Source: Stenotrophomonas sp. MMGLT7
Lineage (GTDB): Bacteria > Pseudomonadota > Gammaproteobacteria > Xanthomonadales > Xanthomonadaceae
DNA: 64,000 nt
Assembly: GCF_021168555.1 (NCBI RefSeq)
Contig: NZ_JAJOZS010000005.1
Span: forward strand, 124,001-188,000
Direction of reading: 5' to 3'
Made by a program: the position numbers and the translations under genes. The notes under the pieces are model-generated. The model was not told the origin of the DNA. It searched no databases and worked only from the letters and a program-made list of their open reading frames with translations. Position 1 is the first letter of the stretch. Each line of letters starts with the position of its first letter. Below are positions 9,475 through 18,384 of the stretch, piece by piece.

Positions 9475-11589
9475 ATGTCACATGCCCCCCTCCCCCCGCT
9501 GTTCGCATGCGGCGTGCTGGCGTTCGGCTTCGTGCCGGTCGTGCCCGCCACGGCGGCCGACGCCGCCACCGCTACCCTTCCCACCGTCCAGGTCCAGGCC
9601 GCGCGGGTGCGCGGGGTGGACGACTTCGACCTGCCCGCCTCGTTGAGCAGCATCGCCGTCGACCGCGATGCCAACCGGCCGCAGGTCCAGCTGTCCGAAA
9701 CCGTCGCCGGCGTGCCCGGCCTGCTCGCGCGCGACCGCCAGAACTACGCCCAGGACACCCAGCTCTCGATCCGCGGCTTCGGTGCGCGCTCCAGCTTCGG
9801 CGTGCGCGGCGTGCGCCTGCTGCTCGACGGCATCCCCGCGACCATGCCCGATGGCCAGGGCCAGCTGTCCCACTTCAACATCCTCGGTGCCGAGCGCGTG
9901 GACGTGCTGCGCGGGCCGTTCTCGGCGCTGTACGGCAATTCCTCCGGCGGCGTGCTGCAGCTATGGAGCGCCGACGGCCAGCAGGGCGATCCGTGGCGGC
10001 TGCGCACCACCTACGGCAGCAACGGCACCTGGACCGCGGCCGCGCAGCTGCTCGGCCAGCAGGGCATCGCCCACTACAACCTCGCCGCCACCCACTTCCG
10101 TACCGACGGCTACCGCGACCACAGCCGCGCCCGCCGCGAGTCCGTCAACGGCAAGCTGGGCCTGGACCTGGCGCCGGGCAAGCGGCTGGACCTGCTGTTC
10201 AACTACCTCGATTCGCCCGACGCGCAGGATCCGCTGGGCCTGAGCCGCGAGCAGGTCCGGCAGGACCCGCGCCAGGCCACCTCGGTCGCGTACCAGTACA
10301 ACACCCGAAAGTCGGTGCGGCAGGCCCAGGGCGGCGCGATCTACACCCAGGAGATGGGCGCGCAGACGCTGCGGCTGATGGGCTACGCCGGCAGCCGCTC
10401 GGTGGAGCAGTACCTGGCGATCCCGCCCGCCGTGCAGGCCAACCCGCTGCATGCCGGCGGCGTGATCGACCTGGACAGCCGCTACGGCGGCGCCGATGCG
10501 CGCTGGGCCTGGCACGGCGAACTGGCCGGGCGCCCGTTCGAACTGACCGTCGGCGCCAACGCCGACCGCCAGCGCCAGCATCGCACCGGCTACGAGAACT
10601 TCGTCGGCTCCACCCTGGGCGTGAAGGGCGCGCTGCGCCGCGACGAGATCGACACCGTCAGCAACGTCGACCAGTTCGCGCAGGCGTGGTGGCAGTTCGC
10701 CGAGCGCTGGTCGGCGCTGGCCGGGGTGCGCCATACCGAGGTGCGCTTCAAGTCGAGCGATCGCTACGTCACCGCCAGCAACCCCGACGACAGCGGCCGC
10801 ACCGACTATTCCGGCACCCTGCCGGTGGCCGGGCTGGTGTTCCGCGCCAGCGACGACCTGCGCCTGCATGCCTCGGTCGGGCGCGGCTTCGAGACCCCGA
10901 CCTTCAACGAACTGGGCTATCGCGCCGATGGCGCCGCCGGGCTGGCGCTGGACCTGGCCGCGGCCAAGAGCCGCAACTACGAACTGGGCGCCAAGTGGCG
11001 CGCCCCCAGCGGCGCGCAGGCCGAGGCGGCGCTGTTCCGCGCCGATACCGACGACGAGCTGGCGGTGGCCAGCAGCAGCGGCGGCCGCAGCACCTACCGC
11101 AACATCGGCCGCACCCGCCGCGAAGGCTTCGAGGCGCAGTGGCGCCAGCCCATCGGCCAGGACATGCAGCTCGACCTGGCCTACACCTGGGTCGACGCCA
11201 CCGTGCGCAGCCCCTACGCCACCGGCAACGCCAATGCCGTCGTCGCCGCCGGCTCGCGCCTGCCCGGGGTGGCGCGCCAGCAGTTCTTCGCGCGCTGGCA
11301 GTGGCAGCCGCGCACCTGGCAGTTCGCCGCCGAGGCGGTCGCCTCCGGCGACACCGTGGTCGACGACCTGGCCAGCGCCGCCGCGCCCGGCTACACGGTG
11401 TTCAACCTGGAGGCCTCGCGGCGCTGGCAGACCGCGCACGGAGCGCTGCGCACCTTCGCCCGCATCGACAACGTGCTCGACCGCGACTACATCGGCTCGG
11501 TGATCGTCAACGACGGCAACGGCCGCTTCTACGAGCCGGGTCCGTCGCGCGGGTATACGGTCGGGTTGCAGTGGGATTTCGACCGCTGA
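9475..11589 (+). CDS. TonB-dependent outer membrane receptor
   Basis: Outer-membrane active transporter of 704 residues. It has a signal peptide ending near residue 27 (VVPATAADA), a plug domain (LSETVAGVPGLLARDRQNYAQDTQ, SIRGFGARSSFGVRGVRLLLDG, AERVDVLRGPFSALYGNSSGG, about residues 60-160) and a beta-barrel ending in the canonical aromatic residue (LQWDFDR). The architecture resembles ferric-siderophore and ferric-citrate type receptors, but the ligand cannot be inferred. No Fur box was recognised in the 165-bp divergent promoter region. The start at 9475 gives a normal signal peptide; the upstream in-frame GTG does not. Confidence 0.9.
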   Translation: MSHAPLPPLFACGVLAFGFVPVVPATAADAATATLPTVQVQAARVRGVDDFDLPASLSSIAVDRDANRPQVQLSETVAGVPGLLARDRQNYAQDTQLSIRGFGARSSFGVRGVRLLLDGIPATMPDGQGQLSHFNILGAERVDVLRGPFSALYGNSSGGVLQLWSADGQQGDPWRLRTTYGSNGTWTAAAQLLGQQGIAHYNLAATHFRTDGYRDHSRARRESVNGKLGLDLAPGKRLDLLFNYLDSPDAQDPLGLSREQVRQDPRQATSVAYQYNTRKSVRQAQGGAIYTQEMGAQTLRLMGYAGSRSVEQYLAIPPAVQANPLHAGGVIDLDSRYGGADARWAWHGELAGRPFELTVGANADRQRQHRTGYENFVGSTLGVKGALRRDEIDTVSNVDQFAQAWWQFAERWSALAGVRHTEVRFKSSDRYVTASNPDDSGRTDYSGTLPVAGLVFRASDDLRLHASVGRGFETPTFNELGYRADGAAGLALDLAAAKSRNYELGAKWRAPSGAQAEAALFRADTDDELAVASSSGGRSTYRNIGRTRREGFEAQWRQPIGQDMQLDLAYTWVDATVRSPYATGNANAVVAAGSRLPGVARQQFFARWQWQPRTWQFAAEAVASGDTVVDDLASAAAPGYTVFNLEASRRWQTAHGALRTFARIDNVLDRDYIGSVIVNDGNGRFYEPGPSRGYTVGLQWDFDR

Positions 11590-11726
11590 GCGCAAAGGCC
11601 GGCGCACGGCCAGGCGATGCGCCCATTCCTGGATGACGGCGGCGACCTGCCAGGGGCAGACAAGGACGGGAATTCCCGCGAGTATGGGGATCCGCTTCGG
11701 GACCCCGGGATCAGGTGCGCACGTCG

Positions 11727-12086
11727 ATGACTGCGATTAACTTCAAGGAAAAGCTCGCCCGCTTCTCAGAGCACTGGTCGCCTCGCGTCATCGCCGAGAT
11801 GAACGACTACCAGTTCAAGCTGGTCAAGCTCCAGGGCGAGTTCGTCTGGCACTCGCATGCCGATACGGACGAAGTGTTCATCGTGCTGGACGGCTCGATG
11901 GACATCGAGTTTCGTGACAAGGTAGTACCGCTGTCGCCGGGGGAGATGTACGTGGTGCCTGCGGGAGTGGAGCATCGCCCGGTGGCACCGCAGGAGTGCT
12001 GCGTCCTGCTGGTGGAGCCGCGCGGCGTGGTCAACACGGGCGAGGCCGGGGGGGCCTACACCGCGGCCAACGATGTCTGGGTATAG
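11727..12086 (+). CDS. Small cupin-domain protein
   Basis: A single cupin barrel of 119 residues, probably cytoplasmic. The metal-binding pattern is clear: His42, His44 and Glu49 in [11 protein letters not shown], and His83 in [11 protein letters not shown]. Such mini-cupins serve as small-molecule binders, isomerases or dioxygenases, and the ligand here is unknown. ATG at 11727 is preferred to an in-frame GTG at 11715. The next gene follows after 69 bp in the same direction and may be co-transcribed. Confidence 0.87.
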   Translation: MTAINFKEKLARFSEHWSPRVIAEMNDYQFKLVKLQGEFVWHSHADTDEVFIVLDGSMDIEFRDKVVPLSPGEMYVVPAGVEHRPVAPQECCVLLVEPRGVVNTGEAGGAYTAANDVWV

Positions 12087-12155
12087 CGCACCGGACACTC
12101 CGTTCAGGCCGCCTTCCCGCGGCTCGCCCTGGTTCAGGCATCAGGCATTGCATCC

Positions 12156-12734
12156 ATGGCCAGACGAATCCTCATCATCCAGGGCCACCCCGCCAGGCAG
12201 AGCTTCTGCGAAGCCCTGGCCCGGGAGTACGAGCGCGGTGCACGCGAATCGGGACATTCGGTCAGGACGCTGACCGTGCGCGAGCTGGGGTTTGACCCGG
12301 TCCTGCACGAGGGATACCAGGAAATCCAGCCGCTGGAGGCGGATCTGGTCCTGGCCCAGGACCAGATCAAGTCCGCAGACCATCTCGTCTTCGTCTATCC
12401 GACCTGGTGGGGAGGCATGCCTGCGTTGCTGAAAGGTTTCGTCGAAAGGGTCTTTCTGCCCGGTTTCGCTTTCAGGTACCGGCAGGGATCCCCGTGGTGG
12501 GACAAGCAACTCACGGGAAAATCCGCGCATGTCATCACCACCATGGATACCCCGCCGTGGTACTCCCGGATCTTCTACAGGGACGCCGGCATCAACCAGA
12601 TCAGGCGCACGATCCTGCAGTACTGTGGCGTCGGTCCTGTCGCCGTCACGCGGATAGGCCGCGTCAAGGACGCCTCCGACGCCTGGAAGCAGGCGTGGCT
12701 GTCGAAGGCCAGGCGTTTCGGGAACAATGCCTGA
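12156..12734 (+). CDS. NAD(P)H-dependent flavodoxin-fold oxidoreductase
   Basis: A 192-residue FMN/FAD protein of the NQO/MdaB type, expected to reduce quinones or similar acceptors with two electrons from NAD(P)H. It starts with the phosphate-binding RRILIIQGHPARQSFC (residues 3-18) and carries VYPTWWGGMPALLKGFVERVFLPGFAF (about 85-111), the characteristic flavin and dimer motif of NAD(P)H dehydrogenase (quinone). A two-gene unit with the upstream cupin is plausible, suggesting a role in detoxification, but this is inference. Confidence 0.88.
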   Translation: MARRILIIQGHPARQSFCEALAREYERGARESGHSVRTLTVRELGFDPVLHEGYQEIQPLEADLVLAQDQIKSADHLVFVYPTWWGGMPALLKGFVERVFLPGFAFRYRQGSPWWDKQLTGKSAHVITTMDTPPWYSRIFYRDAGINQIRRTILQYCGVGPVAVTRIGRVKDASDAWKQAWLSKARRFGNNA

Positions 12735-12798
12735 CGATTCGCTCGCACCGATGCCGCCGCGCGACGCGGCTTGATCCGCGTCGTCCGCCCTCTCAGCC

Positions 12799-13245
12799 AT
12801 GCTCATTACCGTCAGACGCTGTTTCGATCCCTGGGAGGCGCATATCCTCCGGGCCCGCCTCGAGGCCGAGGGTATTCCGGCGAGCGTCGCCGGCGACCAG
12901 CACGTCATCGCGAACTGGCCCTTGTCCGTGGCGCTGGGCGGTGCCGCCCTGCAGGTCCCGGGTGGATACCTGGAGCCGGCGCAGGAGGTCATCGCCGCCT
13001 ATCACGCGGGCAGGCTGGAGCAGGACCTGATCGCCGAGTACCCCGAGGCGGCCGATACCTGCCCGGCCTGTGGGTCGGCGGCGGTGGCGGGCTCCGTTCC
13101 CACCGGGCAACGTGTCCTCCTGCTCGCCGTGTTCCTGCTGGCCTCGGCGTCCTTTCCCACCAGGGCGTCGCGGATGCGGTGCAAGGAATGCGGCCATGGC
13201 TGGCGCTACGGGGAAACGATGGACGGCCCTGCCGGGCAGGCCTGA
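12799..13245 (+). CDS. DUF2007 protein with zinc ribbon and one membrane segment
   Basis: A 148-residue protein. Residues 1-70 match the DUF2007 pattern (LITVRRCFDPWEAHILRARLEAEGIPA), a small ligand-binding-like fold annotated as a putative signal-transducing protein. The C-terminal half has two cysteine pairs, Cys88/Cys91 and Cys128/Cys131, flanking a hydrophobic stretch (RVLLLAVFLLASASF, 105-119). This looks like a zinc ribbon with a membrane-associated insertion. No biochemical role is known to me. It is followed 59 bp later by a small secreted protein gene. Confidence 0.8.
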   Translation: MLITVRRCFDPWEAHILRARLEAEGIPASVAGDQHVIANWPLSVALGGAALQVPGGYLEPAQEVIAAYHAGRLEQDLIAEYPEAADTCPACGSAAVAGSVPTGQRVLLLAVFLLASASFPTRASRMRCKECGHGWRYGETMDGPAGQA

Positions 13246-13304
13246 CAATCCGCGCCGGCGGCGCCACGCGGTGCCGCCTGTTCCCCTTCCGCGTTGGAGT
13301 GCCC

Positions 13305-13730
13305 GTGAAGTCGCTGCTGCTTCTGCCGATCCTGGCAATCGTTTTTTCCGATGCCCATGCCGATGCCGGCTGCGAGCGCCTGGCGCTGGACCCCGAAGTC
13401 CCTGCCGGAATCGATGGCCGCTACGAGATCGTCGGCAAGGATCCGCTCACGGGCAACGGCTACACCGGGACGCTCGCGGTCGCGCTTGGCAAGAACAGCT
13501 ATACGCTCGCTCGTACGGTCGGCACAGACACCGTTCGCGGAGAGGCCTGGTTCGAACGTTGCGGGGTGGACAGGATCATGATGCTGGTCGTCCGGTACCG
13601 TGCCGAGCCGGCGATCGCGGCGGTCTGCTTCAACCGCTCCGATGCCGACAACTACTACCGCATGTCCTGCAGGACCCGCCAGGGCGGCTCCGGCCGCAGC
13701 GGACTGGAAGCCTGGTTCCAGCAGGAGTAG
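13305..13730 (+). CDS. Small secreted protein of unknown function
   Basis: A 141-residue protein with a clean signal peptide (KSLLLLPILAIVFSDAHA, cleavage near residue 18). The mature part contains four cysteines (DAGC, FERCG, AVCFN, MSCRT) that could make two disulfides, plus small-beta-domain-like sequence. I do not recognise a family. The GTG at 13305 is chosen because a GGAG sits six bases upstream and the signal peptide starts there. It lies in a run of short co-directional genes without an obvious shared pathway. Confidence 0.72.
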   Translation: MKSLLLLPILAIVFSDAHADAGCERLALDPEVPAGIDGRYEIVGKDPLTGNGYTGTLAVALGKNSYTLARTVGTDTVRGEAWFERCGVDRIMMLVVRYRAEPAIAAVCFNRSDADNYYRMSCRTRQGGSGRSGLEAWFQQE

Positions 13731-13872
13731 CGAGGTGCCGGGTGCGCCGCGGCCGCCGCGATCGTCGGCCCGCCGTACCGGTGCTGGTGTGCAGGCGACA
13801 GGCCACCAGGGGAAACGTCCTGCAGCACGTCCCTCTTCCGACGCATCGTCCGTACTCCCCGATTGCGCAGCC

Positions 13873-14370
13873 ATGCTCATCGTCCGACCGATCTCCAGCA
13901 CCGACTCCATCGACGAACTCACCGCGCTGCTGCACCGCGCCTACGCGCGGCTCGGCGCGATGGGGCTGAACTACACGGCCGTCGACCAGACATCCGAGGT
14001 CACCCGCAAGCGCATCGAGGGAGGACGATGCTACGTGGCGTACCGGTCCGGCAGGCTCGCCGGGACGGTCCTCGTACAGCCCACCTACGCGGAGAACGAG
14101 TGCGGGTACTACACCCGGCCGGGGGTTGCCGCGCTTCACCAGTTCGGCGTCGAGCCCGGGTTGCAGGGCCTGGGCATCGGCCGCGCGCTGCTGCAGCGGT
14201 GCGAGGCGTGGGCGGCCGGGCATGGATTTTCCGAGCTGGCCATGGACACGGCCGAGCAGGCCGCGCACCTGGTCGCCCTCTACTCCCGGCTCGGCTACAC
14301 CCAGGTGGGCCATGTGCAGTGGCCCGGCAAGTGCTATCGCAGTGTCGTGCTGAGCAAGCGCCTGGAGTAG
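13873..14370 (+). CDS. GNAT family N-acetyltransferase
   Basis: A 165-residue acetyl-CoA-dependent transferase. The acetyl-CoA loop reads FGVEPGLQGLGIGRALLQRCEAWA (about 98-121), the core motif A of the GNAT fold, and the C-terminal ALYSRLGYTQVGHVQWPGK is typical of the substrate-side strand. The substrate is unknown. ATG at 13873 starts the first beta strand (MLIVRPISS); the frame is open further upstream but not family-like. Confidence 0.87.
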   Translation: MLIVRPISSTDSIDELTALLHRAYARLGAMGLNYTAVDQTSEVTRKRIEGGRCYVAYRSGRLAGTVLVQPTYAENECGYYTRPGVAALHQFGVEPGLQGLGIGRALLQRCEAWAAGHGFSELAMDTAEQAAHLVALYSRLGYTQVGHVQWPGKCYRSVVLSKRLE

Positions 14371-14798
14371 TTCCCGCGCCTGCTCGAGCGGGCCGATGGC
14401 ATCCGTCCACGCCTGCCGGGAGCGGTGGCAGGGAAACGCCCGAGAACCTTCCACGACCTCGAGCCGGAGGCAGCACATGCCGAGCGGGCGCCGTGGCGAT
14501 GGCATGGGGCGGGCGTTCGCCCATCGCTCGGCACTCGTGGCGCAGGTCGTACCTCGCATTGCTTGCCGCCGACCGGCGATGCCATCGCTTCGGTGATCGC
14601 GGCCGGCTGCGCCGCGCTGGGCCGAGGCCTGCCCCATGACCCTCGCACGGCTTCCGTCGTCGTCGATGGCACCTGTCAGCGCCTGCGGGGAGGGAGTGGC
14701 GGCGGCGAAGGACCCATAGACCAAAGTCGCAGCTGCGACGACTTGTCCGATTGCGTTCCGCCGTGGGACCCTGTTGTCTGACAACCGGACAGGTGCCG
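14371..14798. other. Spacer before the L-2-hydroxyglutarate module
   Basis: A 428-bp gap with no convincing gene. It contains a perfect 14-bp palindrome, GTCGCAGCTGCGAC (14726-14739), and the LhgR-like operator at its right end. Confidence 0.5.
14773..14785. promoter_or_regulatory. GntR/FCR operator before the lhg regulator
   Basis: GTTGTCTGACAAC is a perfect dyad around a central T, ending 13 bp before the regulator ATG. The same TTGTCTGACAAC core recurs at 15548-15559, 23 bp before the oxidase start. This arrangement fits autorepression by the adjacent FCR-type regulator; TTGTC-N-GACAA resembles dyads recognised by this family. Confidence 0.75.
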
Positions 14799-15506
14799 AT
14801 GCTCCAGCTCGAACGCCCCGATACGCTGGTCGACCGTGTGGTCAGCTCGATCCGCAGCGAGATCCGCGCGGGGCGGCTGGCGGCGAGTTCGCGCCTGCCC
14901 ACCGAGCACCAGCTGGCCGAGCAGCTGTCGGTGAGCCGCTCGGTGATCCGCGAGGCGGTGGCGCAGCTCAAGGCCGACGGCGTGCTGGTCAGCCGCCGCG
15001 GCGATGGCTCGTACATCTCGCAGACGCCGGCCGGTCAGGTGTTCCGCCTGCCCGGCGCGCGCGGTGGCGTGCCGGACCTGGTGCAGATGTTCGAGATGCG
15101 CCTGTGGATCGAGAGCCAGGCCGCCGCCGTGGCGGCGGCGCGGCGGCGGCCGGCCGACCTGCAGCGCATGCGCCGGGCGATCAAGGTGATGGACGACAAC
15201 GCCGACGATTTCGCGGTGTCCTCGGCGGCCGACGTGGAGTTCCATCGTGCCATCGCCGCGGCCTGCCGCAACGACTACTTCACCGCCTTCCACGATTTCC
15301 TCGGCGGCCAGCTGGCGCAGGCGCGGCTGGCGGCATGGGAGAACTCGGCGCGGCTGAGCGGTGGCGCCCGCAGCGCGCAGGCCGAGCACCGGGCGCTGTA
15401 CGCGGCCATCGCCGACGCCGACAGCGTTCGCGCCGGCGACTGCGCGCGCACGCACCTGCAGGCTTCCGCGCTGCGGCTGGGCATCGCCCTGCCGCAGACG
15501 GGATAG
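14799..15506 (+). CDS. GntR/FCR transcriptional regulator, LhgR-like
   Basis: A 235-residue repressor-type protein. Residues 1-75 form the winged helix (TLVDRVVSSIRSEIRAG, LPTEHQLAEQLSVSRSVIREAVAQLKADGVLVSRRGDGSYI). Residues 95-225 form the all-helical FCD ligand domain (FEMRLWIESQAAAVAA; metal-site-like histidines in VEFHRAIAAACRND and AEHRALYAAI). It precedes L-2-hydroxyglutarate oxidase and a carboxylate transporter, with a shared operator before both genes. By analogy with LhgR of Pseudomonas and CsiR of E. coli, it probably senses L-2-hydroxyglutarate or a related dicarboxylate. The effector is inference. Confidence 0.86.
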   Translation: MLQLERPDTLVDRVVSSIRSEIRAGRLAASSRLPTEHQLAEQLSVSRSVIREAVAQLKADGVLVSRRGDGSYISQTPAGQVFRLPGARGGVPDLVQMFEMRLWIESQAAAVAAARRRPADLQRMRRAIKVMDDNADDFAVSSAADVEFHRAIAAACRNDYFTAFHDFLGGQLAQARLAAWENSARLSGGARSAQAEHRALYAAIADADSVRAGDCARTHLQASALRLGIALPQTG

Positions 15507-15547
15507 CGCTCTCCATGTCCGCGCCGTCGCGCCGCCGCATCCCCGAT

Positions 15548-15559
15548 TTGTCTGACAAC
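15548..15559. promoter_or_regulatory. Second operator, before L-2-hydroxyglutarate oxidase
   Basis: TTGTCTGACAAC, identical to the core of the dyad upstream of the regulator, is placed 23 bp before the oxidase ATG. It makes the oxidase/transporter pair a likely direct target of the same regulator. Confidence 0.75.
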
Positions 15560-15582
15560 CCTACAAATACAACGGAACCCCA

Positions 15583-16776
15583 ATGACCTACGACTTCTGC
15601 GTGATCGGTGGCGGCATCGTCGGCCTGGCCACGGCGATGCGGCTGCTGGAACTGCACCCCGGTGCTTCGCTGGTACTGCTGGAGAAGGAGCAGCGCCTGG
15701 CCGCGCACCAGACCGGCCACAACAGCGGCGTGATCCATGCCGGCGTGTACTACGCGCCGGGCAGCCTGAAGGCCGATCTGTGCAAGCGCGGCGCACAGGC
15801 GACCAAGGACTTCTGCGACGCGCACGGCATCGCCTACGAGGTCTGCGGCAAGCTGCTGGTGGCGTCCAACGCACTGGAGATGGAGCGCATGGAGGCGCTG
15901 CACAAGCGCGCGTTGACCAACGGCCTGAACATCGTGCGCCTCGACGCGGATGAGCTGCACCGGCGCGAGCCGAACATCGTCGGCGAAGGCGGCCTGTTCG
16001 TGGACAGCACCGGCATCGTCGACTACCGCCAGGTATGCGAGGCGATGGCGCGGGTGATCGCCGACGCCGGCGGCGAGGTGCTGCTTGGGCAGCGGGTGGA
16101 GGCGATCCAGGAGACCGGCGAGCAGGTGCTGGTCGAGGCCGGCGGGCGCACCCTCGCCGCGCGCAGGCTGGTGGTGTGCGGCGGCCTGCAGTCCGATCGC
16201 CTGGCGCGCATGGCCGGGTTGCAGATCGAGCACCAGATCGTGCCGTTCCGCGGCGAGTACTACCGCCTGCCGGCGGCCAAGAACGGCATCGTCAAGCACC
16301 TGATCTACCCGATCCCCGATCCGGAGCTGCCGTTCCTGGGCATCCACCTGACCCGCATGATCGACGGCGGCGTCACCGTGGGGCCGAACGCGGTGCTCGG
16401 CTTCGCCCGCGAGGGCTATCCCAAGTTCTCCGCGAGCCTGCGCGACATGGCCGAGTACGGCCGTTTCCCGGGCTTCTGGCGCACGATCTTCGAGAACCTC
16501 GGCTCGGGCCTGACCGAGATGAAGAACTCGGTGTTCAAGCGCGGCTACCTGGAGCAGTGCCGCAAGTACTGCCCGTCGCTGCAGCTGGAGGACCTGCAGC
16601 CATGCGAGGCCGGCATCCGTGCGCAGGCGGTGATGCGCGACGGCACGCTGGTGCACGACTTCCTGTTCGTGCAGAGCCCGCGAATGCTGCACGTGTGCAA
16701 CGCGCCGTCGCCGGCGGCCACCTCGGCCATTCCGATCGGCCAGATGATCGCCGACAAGATCCTCGGCAACGCCTGA
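15583..16776 (+). CDS. lhgO: L-2-hydroxyglutarate oxidase/dehydrogenase
   Basis: FAD-dependent enzyme of 397 residues that oxidises L-2-hydroxyglutarate to 2-oxoglutarate, normally membrane-associated and passing electrons to quinone. The N-terminal GGGIVGLATA (9-18) is the FAD-binding Rossmann motif, and QTGHNSGVIHAGVYYAPGSLKADLC (43-67) is the hallmark of the LhgO/YgaF family. Length matches E. coli LhgO (about 400). It is flanked by an FCR regulator and an MHS-type transporter, suggesting uptake and use of the hydroxy acid or of glutarate-type substrates. Confidence 0.95.
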   Translation: MTYDFCVIGGGIVGLATAMRLLELHPGASLVLLEKEQRLAAHQTGHNSGVIHAGVYYAPGSLKADLCKRGAQATKDFCDAHGIAYEVCGKLLVASNALEMERMEALHKRALTNGLNIVRLDADELHRREPNIVGEGGLFVDSTGIVDYRQVCEAMARVIADAGGEVLLGQRVEAIQETGEQVLVEAGGRTLAARRLVVCGGLQSDRLARMAGLQIEHQIVPFRGEYYRLPAAKNGIVKHLIYPIPDPELPFLGIHLTRMIDGGVTVGPNAVLGFAREGYPKFSASLRDMAEYGRFPGFWRTIFENLGSGLTEMKNSVFKRGYLEQCRKYCPSLQLEDLQPCEAGIRAQAVMRDGTLVHDFLFVQSPRMLHVCNAPSPAATSAIPIGQMIADKILGNA

Positions 16777-16838
16777 TCCATCGCGGTCCGGCGCATCCGC
16801 GGCGGGCCGCCAATCCATTCGAACGAGGGAGGGAAGCA

Positions 16839-18185
16839 ATGTCGCAAGTGGACAACACCGCCGCAGGGACGGCGGAAACCGATCAGCAGCGCAGGACCCG
16901 GCTGCGCAAGGTGGCCGGTGCCACCATCGTCGGCTCGATGCTGGAGTGGTACGACTTCTACCTGTACGCGACGATGGCCGCCATCGTCTTCTCCAAGGTG
17001 TTCTTCGACCCCAGCGATCCGCAGACCGCGGTGCTGCTGTCGTTCTCCACCTTCGCCATCGGCTTCATCGCCCGTCCCTTCGGCGGCGTGCTGTTCGGCC
17101 ACCTCGGCGACAAGTTCGGCCGCAAGCGCATGCTGGTGGTGACCTTCTGCCTGATGGGCATCTGCACCGCGGCGATCGGCCTGATCCCGGGCTATGCCAG
17201 CATCGGCATCGCCGCGCCGATCCTGCTGGTGCTCATCCGCATCGTCCAGGGCCTGGGCGCCGGTGCCGAGCTGGCGGCGGCGGCGGTGACCTCCTACGAG
17301 CACGCCGCCGAGAACAAGCGCGGCAGCCAGGGCGCGTGGCCGGCGCTGGGCCTGAACCTGGGGCTGCTGCTGTCCTCGCTGACGGTGTACGTGCTCACGC
17401 TCAATGGCGATGCGTTCCTGATCAACGGCGGCTGGCGCATCCCCTTCATCGGCTCGATCGTGCTGGTGGCGGTGGGCCTGTGGGTGCGCAACTCGCTTCC
17501 CGAGACGCCGGAGTACCAGCAGCTCAAGGACGCCGGCGACGAGGCGCAGAAGCCGCACGTGGAGAAGATGCCGCTGATGACGCTGTTCCGCAACGACCTC
17601 AAGGGACTGGCCGTGGTGTTCTTCGTGGCCATCGGCTACAACGCGCTCAGCTACATCTTCAAGACCTTCTCGCTGGCCTACCTGACCCAGTACCAGGGCG
17701 TGAGCGCGCACGTGACCTCGCTGTCGGTGACCATCGCCAGCGTGGTGGCGATCTTCGCGGTGCCGCTGTTCGGCCGCCTGTGCGACCGCTGGAGCAGCAA
17801 GAAGGTGCTGATCACCGGCGGCCTGCTGTCGTGCGTGCTGGTGTGGCCGTTCATGGCCCTGCTCGAGACCGGCCAGCCGATGTGGATCTACCTGGCCATC
17901 GCCGTGGGCACCGGCATCCTGGCGCCGATGATGTTCGCGCCGCAGGGCTCGTTCCTGAGCCGGCAGTTCCCTACGCATACGCGCTCGTCCGGCGTGGGCA
18001 CCGGGCGCGAGATCGGCACTGCGGTGGCCGGCGGCCTGGCGCCGCTGGGCGCGCTGGGACTGGTGGCGGCCTCGCCCACGCACTCCACCACCGGGGTGGT
18101 GGTGATCCTGCTGACGGCGGCCTTGATCCTGGTGGTCGCCGCCGCCTGCGACCAGGGTGGCAAGCATTCGGCGTACAAGAACTGA
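16839..18185 (+). CDS. MHS-family major facilitator transporter
   Basis: Inner-membrane symporter of 448 residues with about 12 helices. SMLEWYDFYLYATMAA (near residue 30) and the loop GHLGDKFGRKRMLV are signatures of the metabolite:H+ symporter branch (KgtP, ProP, ShiA). The ATG at 16839 has an excellent ribosome site (GAGGGAGGG). It lies 62 bp after lhgO, so co-transcription and transport of L-2-hydroxyglutarate, 2-oxoglutarate or a related acid are likely. The exact substrate is inference from context. Confidence 0.88.
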   Translation: MSQVDNTAAGTAETDQQRRTRLRKVAGATIVGSMLEWYDFYLYATMAAIVFSKVFFDPSDPQTAVLLSFSTFAIGFIARPFGGVLFGHLGDKFGRKRMLVVTFCLMGICTAAIGLIPGYASIGIAAPILLVLIRIVQGLGAGAELAAAAVTSYEHAAENKRGSQGAWPALGLNLGLLLSSLTVYVLTLNGDAFLINGGWRIPFIGSIVLVAVGLWVRNSLPETPEYQQLKDAGDEAQKPHVEKMPLMTLFRNDLKGLAVVFFVAIGYNALSYIFKTFSLAYLTQYQGVSAHVTSLSVTIASVVAIFAVPLFGRLCDRWSSKKVLITGGLLSCVLVWPFMALLETGQPMWIYLAIAVGTGILAPMMFAPQGSFLSRQFPTHTRSSGVGTGREIGTAVAGGLAPLGALGLVAASPTHSTTGVVVILLTAALILVVAAACDQGGKHSAYKN

Positions 18186-18188
18186 GTG

Positions 18189-18224
18189 GGTCTGGCGGAG
18201 GCGGGGCATCGCCTCCGCCAGACC
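18189..18224 (+). terminator. Strong hairpin after the lhg transporter gene
   Basis: A perfect 14-bp stem, GGTCTGGCGGAGGC / GCCTCCGCCAGACC, with an 8-base loop begins four bases after the transporter stop codon. There is no T-run, but the position and stability support a role in transcription end or RNA stabilisation. Confidence 0.65.
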
Positions 18225-18255
18225 GCGTCGTCCCAGCCTGCGCTGCTGCCTCGCT

Positions 18256-18322
18256 GTAGGAGCGACTTCAGTCGCGATGGGCTGTACCGGGAAAGCCCCA
18301 TCGCGACTGAAGTCGCTCCTAC
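18256..18322. repeat. REP-like hairpin, copy 2
   Basis: Same GTAGGAGCGACTTCAGTCGC inverted repeat as at 4607, with loop GGCTGTACCGGGAAAGC. It lies between the convergent lhg transporter gene and the sigma-54 activator gene. Confidence 0.93.
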
Positions 18323-18384
18323 AGGGGATCGAGGGGCGCTGGGTTCCGACTGATCGGCGTGTTGCCCGACAACCGGGTCCGCGC

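Noticed and set aside
15280-16839. A 519-codon minus-strand frame opposite lhgO
   Set aside because: It is antisense to a gene with clear FAD and LhgO motifs and is His/Gln/Ala-rich, as expected from the reverse of GC-rich codons.
18361-18373. GTTGCCCGACAAC as a third LhgR-type operator
   Set aside because: It has two mismatches to the dyad and lies between two convergent gene ends, where an operator would have no promoter to control.
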